In this document: in pieces, positions 22,787 through 33,807 of the stretch | How positions within the stretch are numbered: the first letter of the stretch is position 1 | Layout: every line of letters begins with the position of its first letter | Origin: Inonotus obliquus | Taxonomy: Eukaryota; Basidiomycota; Agaricomycetes; Hymenochaetales; Hymenochaetaceae | NCBI GenBank assembly: GCA_032164295.1 | Contig: JAJHTX010000002.1 | Span: 3,658,001-3,722,000 of the forward strand | Direction: 5' to 3' | DNA length: 64,000 bases | Translations under genes and position numbers: made by a program | Notes under the pieces: model-generated | Databases searched by the model: none | What the model saw: the letters and a program-made list of their open reading frames with translations, nothing else | Told to the model about the DNA's origin: nothing

Positions 22787-22815
22787 TTCTGGATTCTGGA
22801 TTTCTGGATTCTGGG
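22787..22815. repeat. Short tandem repeat, TTCTGGA unit
   Basis: About four copies of a 7-8 bp unit (TTCTGGA/TTTCTGGA) stand head to tail. The unit recurs loosely near 23397-23412 (TAGTTCTGTAGTTCTGG). Confidence 0.6.
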
Positions 22816-23136
22816 CTATTCAATGACTTAATAGTATAACATTGATAGACAGCCGTTCGAGGGCACAATATTAATATTCTTCATAGATCCGGGACGGGAC
22901 CTAGTACTAGTTAGCGGACGGGATTTGAATTTGAACGAGTTGAGATTAAAAAAGTACAACTCCGACATACTCAAAATGTCAAACTGAACGGTGTCACCAC
23001 TGCCAGGCTGCCAGGTTGCCACCACCGCTAAGTAGTACTAGTGCGAGTTGTCCGAGCCTTTCGAATCAAGTCGTCCAATGATCTACGATATGTAGCCCGT
23101 TACTGATAATAATGAAGCATGTTGTGTAGTAACACT

Positions 23137-23181
23137 CGCCATTCGCCATTCGTTATTTGCTATTCGCTATTTGCTATTGCT
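23137..23181. repeat. Short tandem repeat, (C/T)G(C/T)(T/C)ATT unit
   Basis: About six degenerate 7-bp copies (CGCCATT, CGTTATT, TGCTATT, CGCTATT, TGCTATT) form an imperfect minisatellite-like tract. Confidence 0.6.
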
Positions 23182-24298
23182 GCAACTCGGACTTGAACTC
23201 TCATACTGTATTTCAAAGTATCCATCGGAAATCGGGAAGTAGTATCAATCTACGCCCTGAGGGAGTGACTGGTTTTCATAATTCGACGAACTCCCGTGTC
23301 TGACAGTGCGTACGATTAATATGTATGGTGTCTATTACTAACTTGTGTTACTGTAATATCACGGATCCTGGGTCTTGATTCGGGAGTGACTCGTAGTTCT
23401 GTAGTTCTGGATCCGCCAGGGTCATCTCACTACCCTCGTCTGATTCCGAGAATCAAATGTCGCTGAGGGCCTGAGGCCAGACCAGGCGACCTATGAGTTC
23501 AATTCCTTACCCTCAGTACATTATTGTAAGCAAGCATCAATTCTTCATGTCATGTCGTGTATAGCAAACTAACCACGGTCCACTATCAACAACTCGAACA
23601 ACTTCAACATCAAACAAAAGACAAAAAAAACCAGCCAATCAGTTTACACAAAACAGAGTGTCCCAGCAAGACAAGGAAAGATACAACATCAAAGAGCTTG
23701 GACACCCATTACCAAAAACTAATAAGAGAGCAAAATGGAAGAAGAATCCAAGGCAAGTATACCTTAGCCTGTTTGAGTTTAGAATTTAGAAAAGGAAAAA
23801 AAAGTGTCGAATGGCGAAAAGTAAGAAAAAAAGTCCGAATACAAAGCAAAAGTAGAAAACAAAGTTCACAGGCGAATAAAGCGGAAAGCGGAAAGGTAGA
23901 AATGAGAAAAAAAAGGACAAGACATCGGAGAAAGGTAAGTGTCCGTACGTAAATCATAACTGAGTTGGCGTGATGGAGGGGGAGGGCGTGAAATTCAAGT
24001 TGAGGTTGTTGGGAAGACAAAATGTGTCAGGTTTCCACCAAAAATCGTCTATCACCTTCATCGTATTCAAGTTTCTCGTCTTTAGCTCGTCTGTCTCATC
24101 TCTTCATCCCCGTATTCGTCTTCGTCATACATATCCAAGGCGAATTAGTAAAATCCATTCCGTGAATCTATAATAGCACGAAAAAAAAAGTTCCGTTTCC
24201 AAATCATTTCATTTTTCGATGTCATTCGTTCTTTACGTTGAAATTCGATCTCGATAAGTGGCGGTCAGTGCCTTACGATTCAGGCGACGACGACGAGA

Positions 24299-27076
24299 TC
24301 ATCCAAATATCGATGTCAAATCCGAGAGAACAGCTTGTACACCATCATTACCCGTCGGTGCGCTTTGGTAACCATCGTTGGGTGATACACCCGATTGGTT
24401 TTCGTTCGGTGATACAGTACTCTCGTCCTCGTTCTGAGATACCGTCGAACCATCGTTCTGTGACAAGTTGCTTTGTCCCCACTGTTATGTCATGAGAAAA
24501 TAGGGAAGAGGGCATTGGTTAGCATGAGTAGGTCATGAGGTCAAGAATCATGGGAATGAAGATGAGAAGGGAGGGAACAGGCGAGGGTAAATGACAATTG
24601 ATTAATGAATCAGGAATAGGGCATGGATCAAATTCCAGAAAGACAACGAACAAGTACGCACCTGGTATTGCATTGCCCCACCCAGTTGCGAGCTGAGCGC
24701 AGCCTGGAGCCACTGACTATACGCATCTGCGAGTTGGTCGTTTGTTACACCAACTCCCGCGGTCCCTGAGGCATCACTCGAAGTTTGCCTCTTCACATTA
24801 GTGGAGGATGCAGTAATGTTCCCGGTAGTGGTCGCGTTGAATGGTGCATTCGTCGAGTTGAAGGGAACGAAGAACGGTAGATTGTCTTGCGAAACCAGAC
24901 CAAACGCCGTAAGCACAGCAGGCTTTCCTACCCTATTTCATAGAACCACAGAACCGAAAGTCAGCGAATGTCCCGAACCGACGAGCAAATTTCGGCAAAA
25001 CGAAGGTGGAGAAGCAAACGTGAGAGAAAGCCAGAAATAAGATTGATCCCAGCGGCTCTAGGGCACCATGGTGCCCTCATCTGCGGTTCTAGAGTATTCG
25101 GGTCGGAATAAATGGATCCCGGAGCGTGAGTACCAACAATCCACAACACGAGGTCGAAGTCACGATGGACTTGATAATCAACCGAAGGGAAGATGGTGGC
25201 GGTAAAAGGGGAAGAGAAAAGGCACAAATAGGCAGGCCAATGGATCGCCGAAGCGAGAAAATAGAGCATTGTGCTTACTGTTGTGCGAGAGCGGCTTGTA
25301 TCTTAATCCATTGGATGCCTTCCTCGACGGTATTGTTAAACGCCGGGAGGTTGGGGTCCGAACCCGCGACGGCATAGCTATTCTGGTCGGGGAACAGTTG
25401 GCTGTTATGGACATAGTAGTCCCGCCGGAATAGAAATCCGGACCGAAACAATTAGTAGCCCAAGTGGTGCATCAGGTTTTCGCAATATCATGCGTAGATC
25501 GCACACACAGACGGCAGAGAGTTTGACGAAACGATGCGCAAAGGCGATGCCGAAGGGTGGAAGGAAGCACAACCATGCGGTGTCAATAGAAGATCAAGGT
25601 CACTCATCAGCTGCGGGTGCTATAATGTGAATAGAGGAAGAAAACGGTGTACGAACAAGGAGCCGAATCCAATAGTAGGGATGTTCAGTATATCTTGTGA
25701 ATCAACACCTGATGACCCGTCGAACGCGGGGCCTACATCTGGACCTACAGGCGGATCGGACTGCCCTGCGGGTTATTCAACCCCGGGGATGAAACGAAGT
25801 GAGCATACGGCATTCATTTAATGGAAAGAAAGATTGCAAGAAGGGTAATGGAACTTACGAGCAGCAATCCATCGACCCCGAATGCGAAGGCCATCTCCAC
25901 GCTCAAGCAACTCGCGCTTCTTTACCTCCCGCGTTCTCTTGCGCCTCTCCTTGACCTCATTCAGAAGGAGCTCGTTCGTGATTGGCTTAGCGTTGCGCTT
26001 CCGGCGACCGGGGGTGGCAGAGACGGTCGGCGGAGGTGCCAAGGGGAAGAGCTTCGTGCAATCATTGCATGGGAATCCGTGGGCTCCAGTCGATACAAGG
26101 TGGTTCGGATCAACGCTTGCAACGTGTTGGCCAACGTCCGCATGCCATGCCGTGATCGTCGTGGTGTTGCACACATTACTTTGCTCGATGGAACTCGCAC
26201 AGCGCGGGTCATTTGCAAGCTCCCATGCAAGAATGGCAGGACTGTCGATATAGCGCGAGACGACTTGAGTAGTGTAATTCTTGAAAATATCGACAATCGT
26301 CCCATTGAGGTAAAATGTATCATGTTGCCTCTTATGCCCGAACTCCCGCACATAAGCATCCATTCCGCCTGTGAAATGAATTAGGGACAAATTTAGTTAG
26401 TCGGATTTCTATGATGCTTGATGTTTTCCGGCGAGGACGGGATAAGCACAAAGATAAACATACCGAAGTCATTCGACAAGAAGTTCCTCGGCAAAGAGTT
26501 GTTTGTGCCTAGTGTAACGTCTCTTCGTCCAAGAGATCCATCTACTGGGACGGCTGTAGTATTATCAAGCAACGGACGAGGGTTCCAGTTATTCGTAAGC
26601 GAGAGGATGAGCAATATCCCAGCTTCCTCTGCAGCTTTGACGACAAAGTCTAGTTTCTGCAAGCCATTCGGACCCGTGTTGACGATTGTCTGGCCGTCTT
26701 TGATGACCTGGAACCAAGTGCCATTCACAGGAATTTCATCGACGTCATTGAAGGCCCATGTCCGGACGACTTTAATTCCAGCTGCAGCGATGTTGTGAAT
26801 TGTGGTGTTGATGTCCTCTTGTGCGTTCAAAGAGGGCAACCAGTACGCATTGGTGCCCACGAACGTGAAGAGCCTGCCCAATTGTGAGATAAACAAGAGG
26901 ATCAAGACGACAAGAATACACAATGCTCACTCTCCATTCCTGATGAACTGACCGTTCTGAATCTTGACAAATTTATCGTTGTTCCGCCTCGACTTGTAAG
27001 TCGGAGTGGGCGTCAAGGCGGACGCGCCTGCGAGGAGGGCCAAGAGGGCATAAGACCAGAGTGAAATAGAACGCAT
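24299..27076 (-). CDS. GH5_7 endo-beta-mannanase homologue with altered active site
   Basis: Fungal GH5_7 enzymes cut beta-1,4-mannan; this copy looks non-catalytic. Exons on the minus strand: 27076-26931, 26873-26464, 26368-25859, 25765-25657, 25401-25279, 24932-24662 and 24481-24299, giving 583 residues. A signal peptide (first 20 residues, ending GASA) is followed by mannanase landmarks: FTFVGTNAYWLPSL, VVRTWAFND, AILAWELAN, VDPNHLVSTG, FDGSSGVD, IPTIGFGSF and MQYQWGQ. At the acid/base position the usual WELANEPRC reads WELANDPRC (Asp239). At the nucleophile position the usual EE(Y/F)G reads TAFG (Ala442). The HLY pair of the barrel reads QLF (Gln393, Phe395). Residues about 307-356 are a basic insertion with several dibasic sites. 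One intron (25278-24933) is 346 nt, far above the local norm. The open frame with correct splicing argues against simple decay. It is probably secreted. Confidence 0.85.
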
Positions 27077-27415
27077 TGCTCAAGATGTAGCCTGAGCAGG
27101 TTGGTTCTTGGTCTTATTGGAGGGCAGGACCTGTGAAGGGAAGGAACCAGCGCCGGGAACGCGGGCATGGCCATGGTAGGGTATTTATTATAGTCACAGC
27201 GATGTGATAATGGCCGTGCAGTCCAGTGCAGCCCTGACTATCACACTTTGAGGTTCTAGTCTGATTCCGGTATATCCTGATCGCCGTCCTTTAGCGTCAG
27301 ATCATATTATATAATATTCCTTTGTATGGTAGTGATCGACACTCGTCATTCTTTCCTTTTTTGCTATCTTGCTGCTGTCGCGCCGCCGTCCATCTACGTC
27401 GCCAGCGTGCACATA
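27077..27415. promoter_or_regulatory. Divergent promoter region, GH5 homologue and TPR gene
   Basis: 339 bp lie between the start codons. An AT-rich stretch (TATTATATAATATT, about 27305-27318) sits about 100 bp before the TPR start and could act as its TATA region. Confidence 0.4.
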
Positions 27416-29371
27416 ATGTTCCGCCCCGCCTTCAAGGCTAAGAAAACCCTAACGGGTTGCGCAAGACTTCGCGGGAGAGGTAGCGCCACCCGAGGTCTGT
27501 CAAATACAACGCAAGGTCAGGGTAGTTCTCTTCGAAACACCGGCTCAAACCAGCCAGATCTAGAGAGCATCGGTGTCCCACCGACAAACTTTTCAAGGCC
27601 GACTTTGACCGCACTCAACTTCTGGTGGCGGCTTGCAAAGTTCTCTCTCATCGGAATCGCCGTCTTCGCCGGTGGAACGTTTGCCGCGTTCGGGGGTGTC
27701 CATTACTGGGTCGAACACAAAGAACTCGCAGCTCCATCAGATCCTGACGGTGAACTTGAGAAATGGGGGTGGCTAAAAGACGCAGAACGTTGGACAGGCG
27801 GTGCGAAAGGTGGCACAGACCCAGCGCTTGGGAGAGCAGGCAGATACGCCCTGAGATCGGCATGGACTGCACAAAACTGGGGCACAGGGACTCAGATAAT
27901 CAGTTCCAACATGCTTTCCAAAGCTCAGCAATCGAGGGACAAAGCTTTCGAAGCTTCTCTCGAATACGCGCACGATTTCTACTCCCTTGCTCTGACGGCT
28001 GCACTCAAGAATGAAGCAGCTGGAAAACCCCTCCGACCAGAGACAATTACCGAGTTACTAACGAAGAAAGCTGCAACACTAGAGAGGATTGGGTCGAAGG
28101 GGGCTCTGTATGATGCGCGCGATACCTATGAGCGCGTCTGGAATAGACACTTGGATCTCGGTTCGGAACCGGATGAACGTGCGCGCCTTGCACTCAAGCT
28201 TGGCGATGTGAGCGCTCGTCTTGGGGACACAGAGGAAGCGCGAGTATGGTGGTCACAGGCACTACGGCTGGTTTCTTCTGCGGACGATTCTGCTTCGCAA
28301 TCTGCGTCTGATACGGTTACTACGCTTGATAACCCGAGAACGCTTCTGAAAGTTCCTGAGCGTCTCCCGGATTCTCCGCACGCACAGCGTACACTCGCAG
28401 CTACCCTATCCTCACTCTCTGCATACTACGCCCAATCTGGTCAGCTCACTGACGCGAGATCGGTTCAAGATGCAGGAATCGCTCTACTCGCTCCGTCCGT
28501 CCCCTCAAACAGAACCTCGAAATCTAGCGAGCTCGCAAATCAACAAAAAACAAATGCGCATAACATGGATGCGAGCTCGGGAAACTCGGCGTCGCAGGTG
28601 TTACACGAGCTATACCTCCAACATCGGCTGTCTTTACTCGCCCTACATCGAGCAGAGGTAAACCATGCCCTTGGATCTTCAACACAGACGCTCGAAGAAC
28701 TTGCGAAGGCCGCAACAGAAGCCGAGGATGTAGTGTTCGCGCTTACTTCTTCCCCTCCATCTTCTCCCGCTTCTTCCAGTTCCACTTCCTTGGATACACC
28801 CGTGCATAAAGCACTGCTTGACGACAGCTATGCCCAAAATCGCACGCTCAAAGCGCCCGCAAGTGGTTTGCTAAGAGATGCAAGACGAACAGCATTACAC
28901 GCCTGGACACTCTCTGGTATTTTACACGAAAACGCTGCTTCCTCCTCCTCATCTTCACCTACCTCTCCTTCCTCTTCCACTTCATCCTGGAAAAACATCC
29001 TTCCTTCACCATCTTCTTCAAAACGATCCTCGAAGCAACAAAAAGCAATCGAAGCAGAACAACGCGCAGCCTTACGGTGTTACTCGCGAGCATTAGCTTG
29101 GGCGGGTGTTACATCCCTAGATTCAGAATCAGCTGCTGGTGCTGGTAATGAAGTGGCAGTGTCGTCACCATCGGCATTGTCATCTCGGGCAGTTGAGCCC
29201 GAGCCCGTTCCGAGTCCAAGTACAAGTCGGGAGATGTTGCCTGGTGAGTGGAATGCACTCTGGAAAGGATATGTGAGGACGAAGGAGGCTGTGCTTGTTA
29301 GTGCTGCGAGTGGCGCTGTTGCTGCTGCGCGTGGTACTAAGAATGAGGGGAGTAATGAGAAGAAGGATTGA
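27416..29371 (+). CDS. Intronless mitochondrial-type TPR membrane protein
   Basis: This is a 651-residue protein of unknown function in one uninterrupted exon. The ATG at 27416 (MFRPAFKAKKTL...) is preferred: it opens a basic, hydroxylated N-terminus typical of a mitochondrial presequence. The frame stays open 30 codons further upstream from a second ATG at 27326, giving 681 residues. One hydrophobic span (FSLIGIAVFAGGTFAAFGG, about 79-97) suggests an inner-membrane anchor. The rest is alpha-helical with TPR-like pairs, for example ARLALKLGDVSARLGDTEEARVW and LAATLSSLSAYYAQSGQLTDA, interrupted by Ser/Pro-rich low-complexity loops (runs of Ser near 490 and 545). The localisation and the TPR call are by eye from pattern. 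No orthologue is claimed. Confidence 0.8.
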   Translation: MFRPAFKAKKTLTGCARLRGRGSATRGLSNTTQGQGSSLRNTGSNQPDLESIGVPPTNFSRPTLTALNFWWRLAKFSLIGIAVFAGGTFAAFGGVHYWVEHKELAAPSDPDGELEKWGWLKDAERWTGGAKGGTDPALGRAGRYALRSAWTAQNWGTGTQIISSNMLSKAQQSRDKAFEASLEYAHDFYSLALTAALKNEAAGKPLRPETITELLTKKAATLERIGSKGALYDARDTYERVWNRHLDLGSEPDERARLALKLGDVSARLGDTEEARVWWSQALRLVSSADDSASQSASDTVTTLDNPRTLLKVPERLPDSPHAQRTLAATLSSLSAYYAQSGQLTDARSVQDAGIALLAPSVPSNRTSKSSELANQQKTNAHNMDASSGNSASQVLHELYLQHRLSLLALHRAEVNHALGSSTQTLEELAKAATEAEDVVFALTSSPPSSPASSSSTSLDTPVHKALLDDSYAQNRTLKAPASGLLRDARRTALHAWTLSGILHENAASSSSSSPTSPSSSTSSWKNILPSPSSSKRSSKQQKAIEAEQRAALRCYSRALAWAGVTSLDSESAAGAGNEVAVSSPSALSSRAVEPEPVPSPSTSREMLPGEWNALWKGYVRTKEAVLVSAASGAVAAARGTKNEGSNEKKD

Positions 29372-31942
29372 GTTGTATATCTTTAACTTGCGTAACTTGC
29401 AATATTACGATTTTTCTTAAAAGCGACTTGGTTCGCCATTGTTTTACCATCCGTGCGGATTCCTTACTTACCGGTACTCGATCATACTGGATACGACTTG
29501 CTCGTTATGGTCATGTATCATATCTGCTTTGCGGCTCTGTGCATTTCATGATTATTGAAAGCTGACGAGCAGTGCATCCATCTGCCCACCACCGTTTTCG
29601 GTGTGAGTGAGCGGAACCAAAACAAAACACGCCGACATCGGCATCGGCCACATCTGGCAGTGGAGTGACGTAGATCCCGTCAATCCATAAGCAAATCATC
29701 TGCGTTTGAAAAAGAAAATTACAGGATCGCTATGTATGTATGTACACACGTTATGCTTTTCCCATCAACCCATCAAGAAGGACAGAAAAACAAATCAAAG
29801 AGGGTATAGGACAAAAAAGAACAGAAACGAGGCGCTGGGCGCTGGTAGATAAAGATCTTCATCTCACTAGTACCGCCATGATTGAAATTTGAATATTACC
29901 CATAGCTCGGTACTTGATCATAACATGTTGAAGTATCCGAAAAAAAAACTCGGACTTGAGCGGAGATCTCAAACATCATAAAACACCAGATTGACGCCCG
30001 CATCCAGCATACACTATTGAAATCGAGACCCAGCACGATTCAGGTTCTTCCAGATTGTCGAGCGAGTAAGGGTAAGGGTGACATCAGAATAAGCGATTAC
30101 TCACTTACATATACACACATAACACAGCCAACCATGAGCTGAATTCAAATTCAATGAGTATTGGTTCCGGCACATTTTTGTCCTGATCATGCGAGCTTGG
30201 GTTGAGTGAATTGCACTAGCAATCGTACTATTTTGATGACTCTTGAATATCTTGAGATACCAGGCTCGATAGGGCAAAGTGGAATAATTTATACTGTCTT
30301 CCACCAACAATCTCTGCCTGATAGTAAGTAACTAGTATTGATACCAATCAGTTTAGTATAGAGTCAGAAAGTGTGGGTGGGAATCGTCAGATATATAACG
30401 TTCACATACCTCAATGTAACTATTTTGCACTTCATTTCCTGCATAATCAATCAAGGTGTTAGCGCCCCCGTGTCAACGCCATGATCATACATACACATGC
30501 ACGTACCATTTTACCGAATTCGATTCAATCCAGATGGAATCTAATCATCCTGAAGCGATGTGAATCAAGCGACTTTGAAAAAAACAAGAACAATACGAAT
30601 TTGTGTATGGAAAGGGTCTCTAGACAGTCGGGCACCGCCGCTAAAGGTGGAAGGACTGGAATATGATTTTTTGATGCGTGTTACGATGTAGAGTTCAGGA
30701 TTGGATTATCGGAATATTCCCGACTACTACCGTGAGGATTAGCCCATTGCTGACATTACGAAGCACTGGGTCAACGCTCTGATAGTGAAGTTGGATTTAT
30801 GTCGGTACACGGGTAGGGGAATAACAGACACAACACATAAGTCAGCGATATGTCACGACGAAACAAAAGCAGAATGAGAAAGACGACCAGTCGAGGTAGA
30901 TGCAGATGAAAGAGCTAAGAGCTATTCATCAGCAGAGAACTCCAGACAAGTCACCTTAGATGTCAGCCAGGTAGAGCAAAAGCCGACGGGAAGTATGTCA
31001 ACGCAACCAGATTATCAGGCGCCTCATCGAGTTAGCCACCCGCCACCCCTTTGCCTTCTTGCAGATCGAGGAATTGGCCGGCATCTACAGCTACGGTAGT
31101 GGTTGCCGAAGAGTACGGGTCATTGAGCGCTGATTCCGGTGCTCAATGTGACTATGTAGGTCGTAGACAAATGAGTAGGTCAGAAGGATTCAGGTCAGGA
31201 GGAGAGACGCCGGACACGTGCACCGCGCATCACCTCGACGCGTCGGGACCGTTCATAAGTAGGCTGCGTTCATGTTCAACTTGAACCACGTTCAAACCAC
31301 GCCCGCATTGCACAAGGCAACACTCAAGAAAGGAGTTGTTAAATTGTGAAGAAATCATTACAACTCTAGAACTTCATGTCACTGTTTCCTCTCCCTGCAG
31401 CAAGTCAACAGAACGAGAAATGTAAGTTTTACAGTTTACTCCGACTAACTGCCGCTTCATTCAGCGCCGATAAGTAGCTTCAATCACAACTTGTTTGATG
31501 TTCCACTCGTCTTTCCTTACCGCAGCACGGGCAAACTTTTCCGAATCTACCTAATGGAACGCAAGCCCCTGATAAAGAACCGTTTGTGCGGAAGCTTTCG
31601 GACATTGCGACTCCAAAATTTATGATATCCGCCTTGTTGCGAGTTCAGTTTATCTGTATACACTTCAAATGCGGTGACGGAGTCCGTCTCTATCGGCCTT
31701 GTTGCGAGTACAGATTATCTGTATACACTTCGGATGCGTTGACGGAGTCCGTCTCTGAATTCGCTTCAGAAGACCACAAGACCGGGACTCTGCTCATTTG
31801 TACTTGGTATTCATATTCACCCCCGCGTTCTTCAACGGGACGTTGTCACAGGCATAAATAACATCGCTCGACACAATTATTAATCCAGACATCCCTGTCT
31901 CTCAGGTCCTACTCAGTAGTCTGGATCTCGAAAGTGAAGATC
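29372..31942. other. 2.6-kb spacer between the TPR gene and FAD monooxygenase 1
   Basis: No gene of recognisable family is seen on either strand. It is AT-rich with short TATG/TGTA repeats near 29730. The right end holds a 65-bp tandem duplication (separate entry) and presumably the monooxygenase promoter; CT-rich leader sequence precedes the ATG at 31943. Confidence 0.45.
31631..31756. repeat. Two-copy 65-bp tandem repeat upstream of monooxygenase 1
   Basis: Copy 1 begins at 31631 (GCCTTGTTGCGAG) and copy 2 at 31696, period 65. They differ at only a handful of bases over the 61-bp shared core, which ends in GGAGTCCGTCTCT. Each copy contains ATCTGTATACA. The repeat lies about 190-310 bp before the start codon, where transcription-factor sites would be expected. 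Confidence 0.85.
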
Positions 31943-33611
31943 ATGGCGGACGCAGAGTCAAACAGGCACAAAAGACCACTCAGGGTGGCTATCATAGGAG
32001 GCGGGATATGCGGTTTAGCAGCTGCTATTGGTCTTACAAGGGCCGGAGTTGACGTCGACATCTACGAGTCTGCTGTAGGTTTCATCCTTCTTCTGACCGG
32101 CTTGTGCCAACTCTTATTACGATATTGCAGGCAAAGCTGGGTGAGATTGGCGCGGGAGTTGGTCTAGGTTAGCTGATCTATCAACAAAGTATCTGTGCAT
32201 TGTTGAAACCAAGACGGTGACCTGCCGCAGGTCCGAACGCCATCCCCGTCCTTAAAGAACTCAACATTCTTGACGAGGTCATCGATGCAATACGCCCGGA
32301 AACGCTTGTTCCGCGACCATTCCGCTTTCTCTTTGGTTCTGGAGAGAAGGAAGTAATATATGATGTACGTCCCATCTGGAGTATGCTTCTTAGTGGAATT
32401 GGAATTAAATCAGTTATACGCCAGTATCCCGTCGGCCCTGAAGACAATGGTTTAGGCATTCACAGGTAAGGACACTTTGGAAGTTTGCATATCCGACTCT
32501 CTGACTTCATATACAGGGCGGTGTTCCTCGAGGCTCTTATCCACCTCATCGAACCAACGAGAGTCCATTGTAACAAGCGCTTCACGGGTCTTCGAGCCAC
32601 TTCCGCACAGCGCACACAGATCTTCTTCGCTGACGGAACTTCTACCGAGGCCGACGTGGTTGTCGGCGCAGATGGCGTTCGTTCCGCCGTCCGCACATAT
32701 GTATTGGAAGGAGAGGAACAAACGGCCAATGGTGTTGTGAATGGTAGCCATGAGCATGAAGAAGAAGATATGGAGTTGAAGAAAGCGCCGAGGTCAAAGA
32801 TCTTACGTGCAAAGTTCACGAATCATACCGCCTATCGTGGACTCGTCCCCGTCGAACGGCTGAAAAAAACTGGGTGTAAGATTGACTTGAGCAAACGGCT
32901 TCACTGCTTCATTGGAGATTGCAAGGTACGTATGTGCACTCGCCTACTTTGTCTACTAGTATTCACCGGCATTGACCCGGTCATTCTTAGCATGTTCTCA
33001 CATTCCCCATCCAAGAGGATACGGTGATCAACGTGGTTGCATTCGCATACGACTCTTCCGTTCCCTGGGGTGGAAAGCCCCTTCCACCTGGTACACCATG
33101 GGTTACACCACGAAGCCGAGAAGAGCTCCTCTCTCAGTACGAGGGGTGGTCAGAGGACGTTCTTCTCCTACTCGGATGTATAGATAATCCGAGAATGTGG
33201 TCTATACATGCCGTGGACCTGCCATTGGAGAGTTATGCAAGAGGTAGAGTCGTGTTAGTGGGAGATGCAGCACATGCTATGCTACCCTACCTTGGCGCTG
33301 GAGCAGGTCAAGCGCTGGAAGACGCTCTGGTTCTGGTCAAACTCCTGATACATCCCAAGACGAATTTGGAGAACCTTGAAGAGGTTCTTAAGGCGTATGA
33401 TTCTGTGCGTCGTCCGCGTGCGAATGCGATACTTACCAGGAGCACGTTAATGGGTTTGGTTTGCGACTGTCTTGGTCCGAGTGGAGCTGGGAAGGAGGGG
33501 ATTAAGAGGGATTTGGAGGGGAAGTGGGATGATATTTGGCATCATGATGTTTTAAAGGATGTTGATGGTGCTGTTGCAAGTCTTGAAGAGAACGGAGTGT
33601 TTCAGAATTGA
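31943..33611 (+). CDS. FAD-dependent monooxygenase, salicylate-hydroxylase-like (copy 1)
   Basis: This is a group A flavin monooxygenase that would hydroxylate an aromatic or similar small substrate with NAD(P)H and O2. Exons: 31943-32074, 32131-32167, 32231-32364, 32425-32465, 32517-32925 and 32991-33611, giving 457 residues. The Rossmann motif AIIGGGICG (16-24) binds FAD, GADGVRS (165-171) is the DG motif, and GDAAHAM (from 342) binds the FAD ribityl chain. No signal peptide or membrane span is seen. A second gene with the same six-exon structure and identical exon lengths lies inverted at 55396-57050. The ATG at 31943 gives the same N-terminus as the paralogue; an in-frame GTG at 31934 is ignored. 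No biosynthetic cluster genes adjoin it, so the substrate cannot be guessed. Confidence 0.9.
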
Positions 33612-33807
33612 GGCAACTCAGGGTATCGTTTGGATAGGTTTAGAGAATAAAATGGATTCTCCTCGTCTAGATACATGAGAACGTACAAAGCAAAGAGTAT
33701 GCTGCTTCTTACTTGACATTCATAAAAAAGAAAAAGAAAAAAAGATACACGCATACAGATACATAGACGAACACGCTCCCTTCCCAACAACCAACAACCA
33801 CCACTCC

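Larger units (their letters stand above)
21964..24298. other. 2.3-kb gene-poor spacer between NUR1 and the GH5 gene
   Basis: No coding sequence is supported. It contains short tandem repeats (listed separately), scattered CTAGTACTAG-like words, and a strongly purine-rich plus strand from about 23,580 to 23,940 (A/G runs broken by few pyrimidines). The longest ORFs there encode only Lys/Arg/Gln-rich low complexity on plus and Leu/Phe-rich on minus, as expected from strand composition. The right end includes the 3' UTR of the minus-strand GH5 gene. Confidence 0.5.

Noticed and set aside
23557..23952. 131-codon plus-strand ORF rich in Lys, Arg and Gln
   Set aside because: Its composition follows directly from the purine-rich tract; there is no family pattern and no good start context.
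23709..24020. Minus-strand ORF with apparent membrane spans (Leu/Phe-rich)
   Set aside because: It is the pyrimidine complement of the same purine tract; the hydrophobicity is a composition artefact.
24238..24495. Plus-strand ORF overlapping the last GH5 exon
   Set aside because: It is the antisense of the real exon that encodes the conserved WGQSNLSQ end of the mannanase fold.
31934..31942. Three-residue upstream extension of monooxygenase 1
   Set aside because: It would need a GTG start; the paralogue begins at the equivalent ATG.
31943..33611. Possibility that one monooxygenase copy is a pseudogene
   Set aside because: Both copies have all FAD motifs, identical exon lengths, closed phases and normal splice sites.
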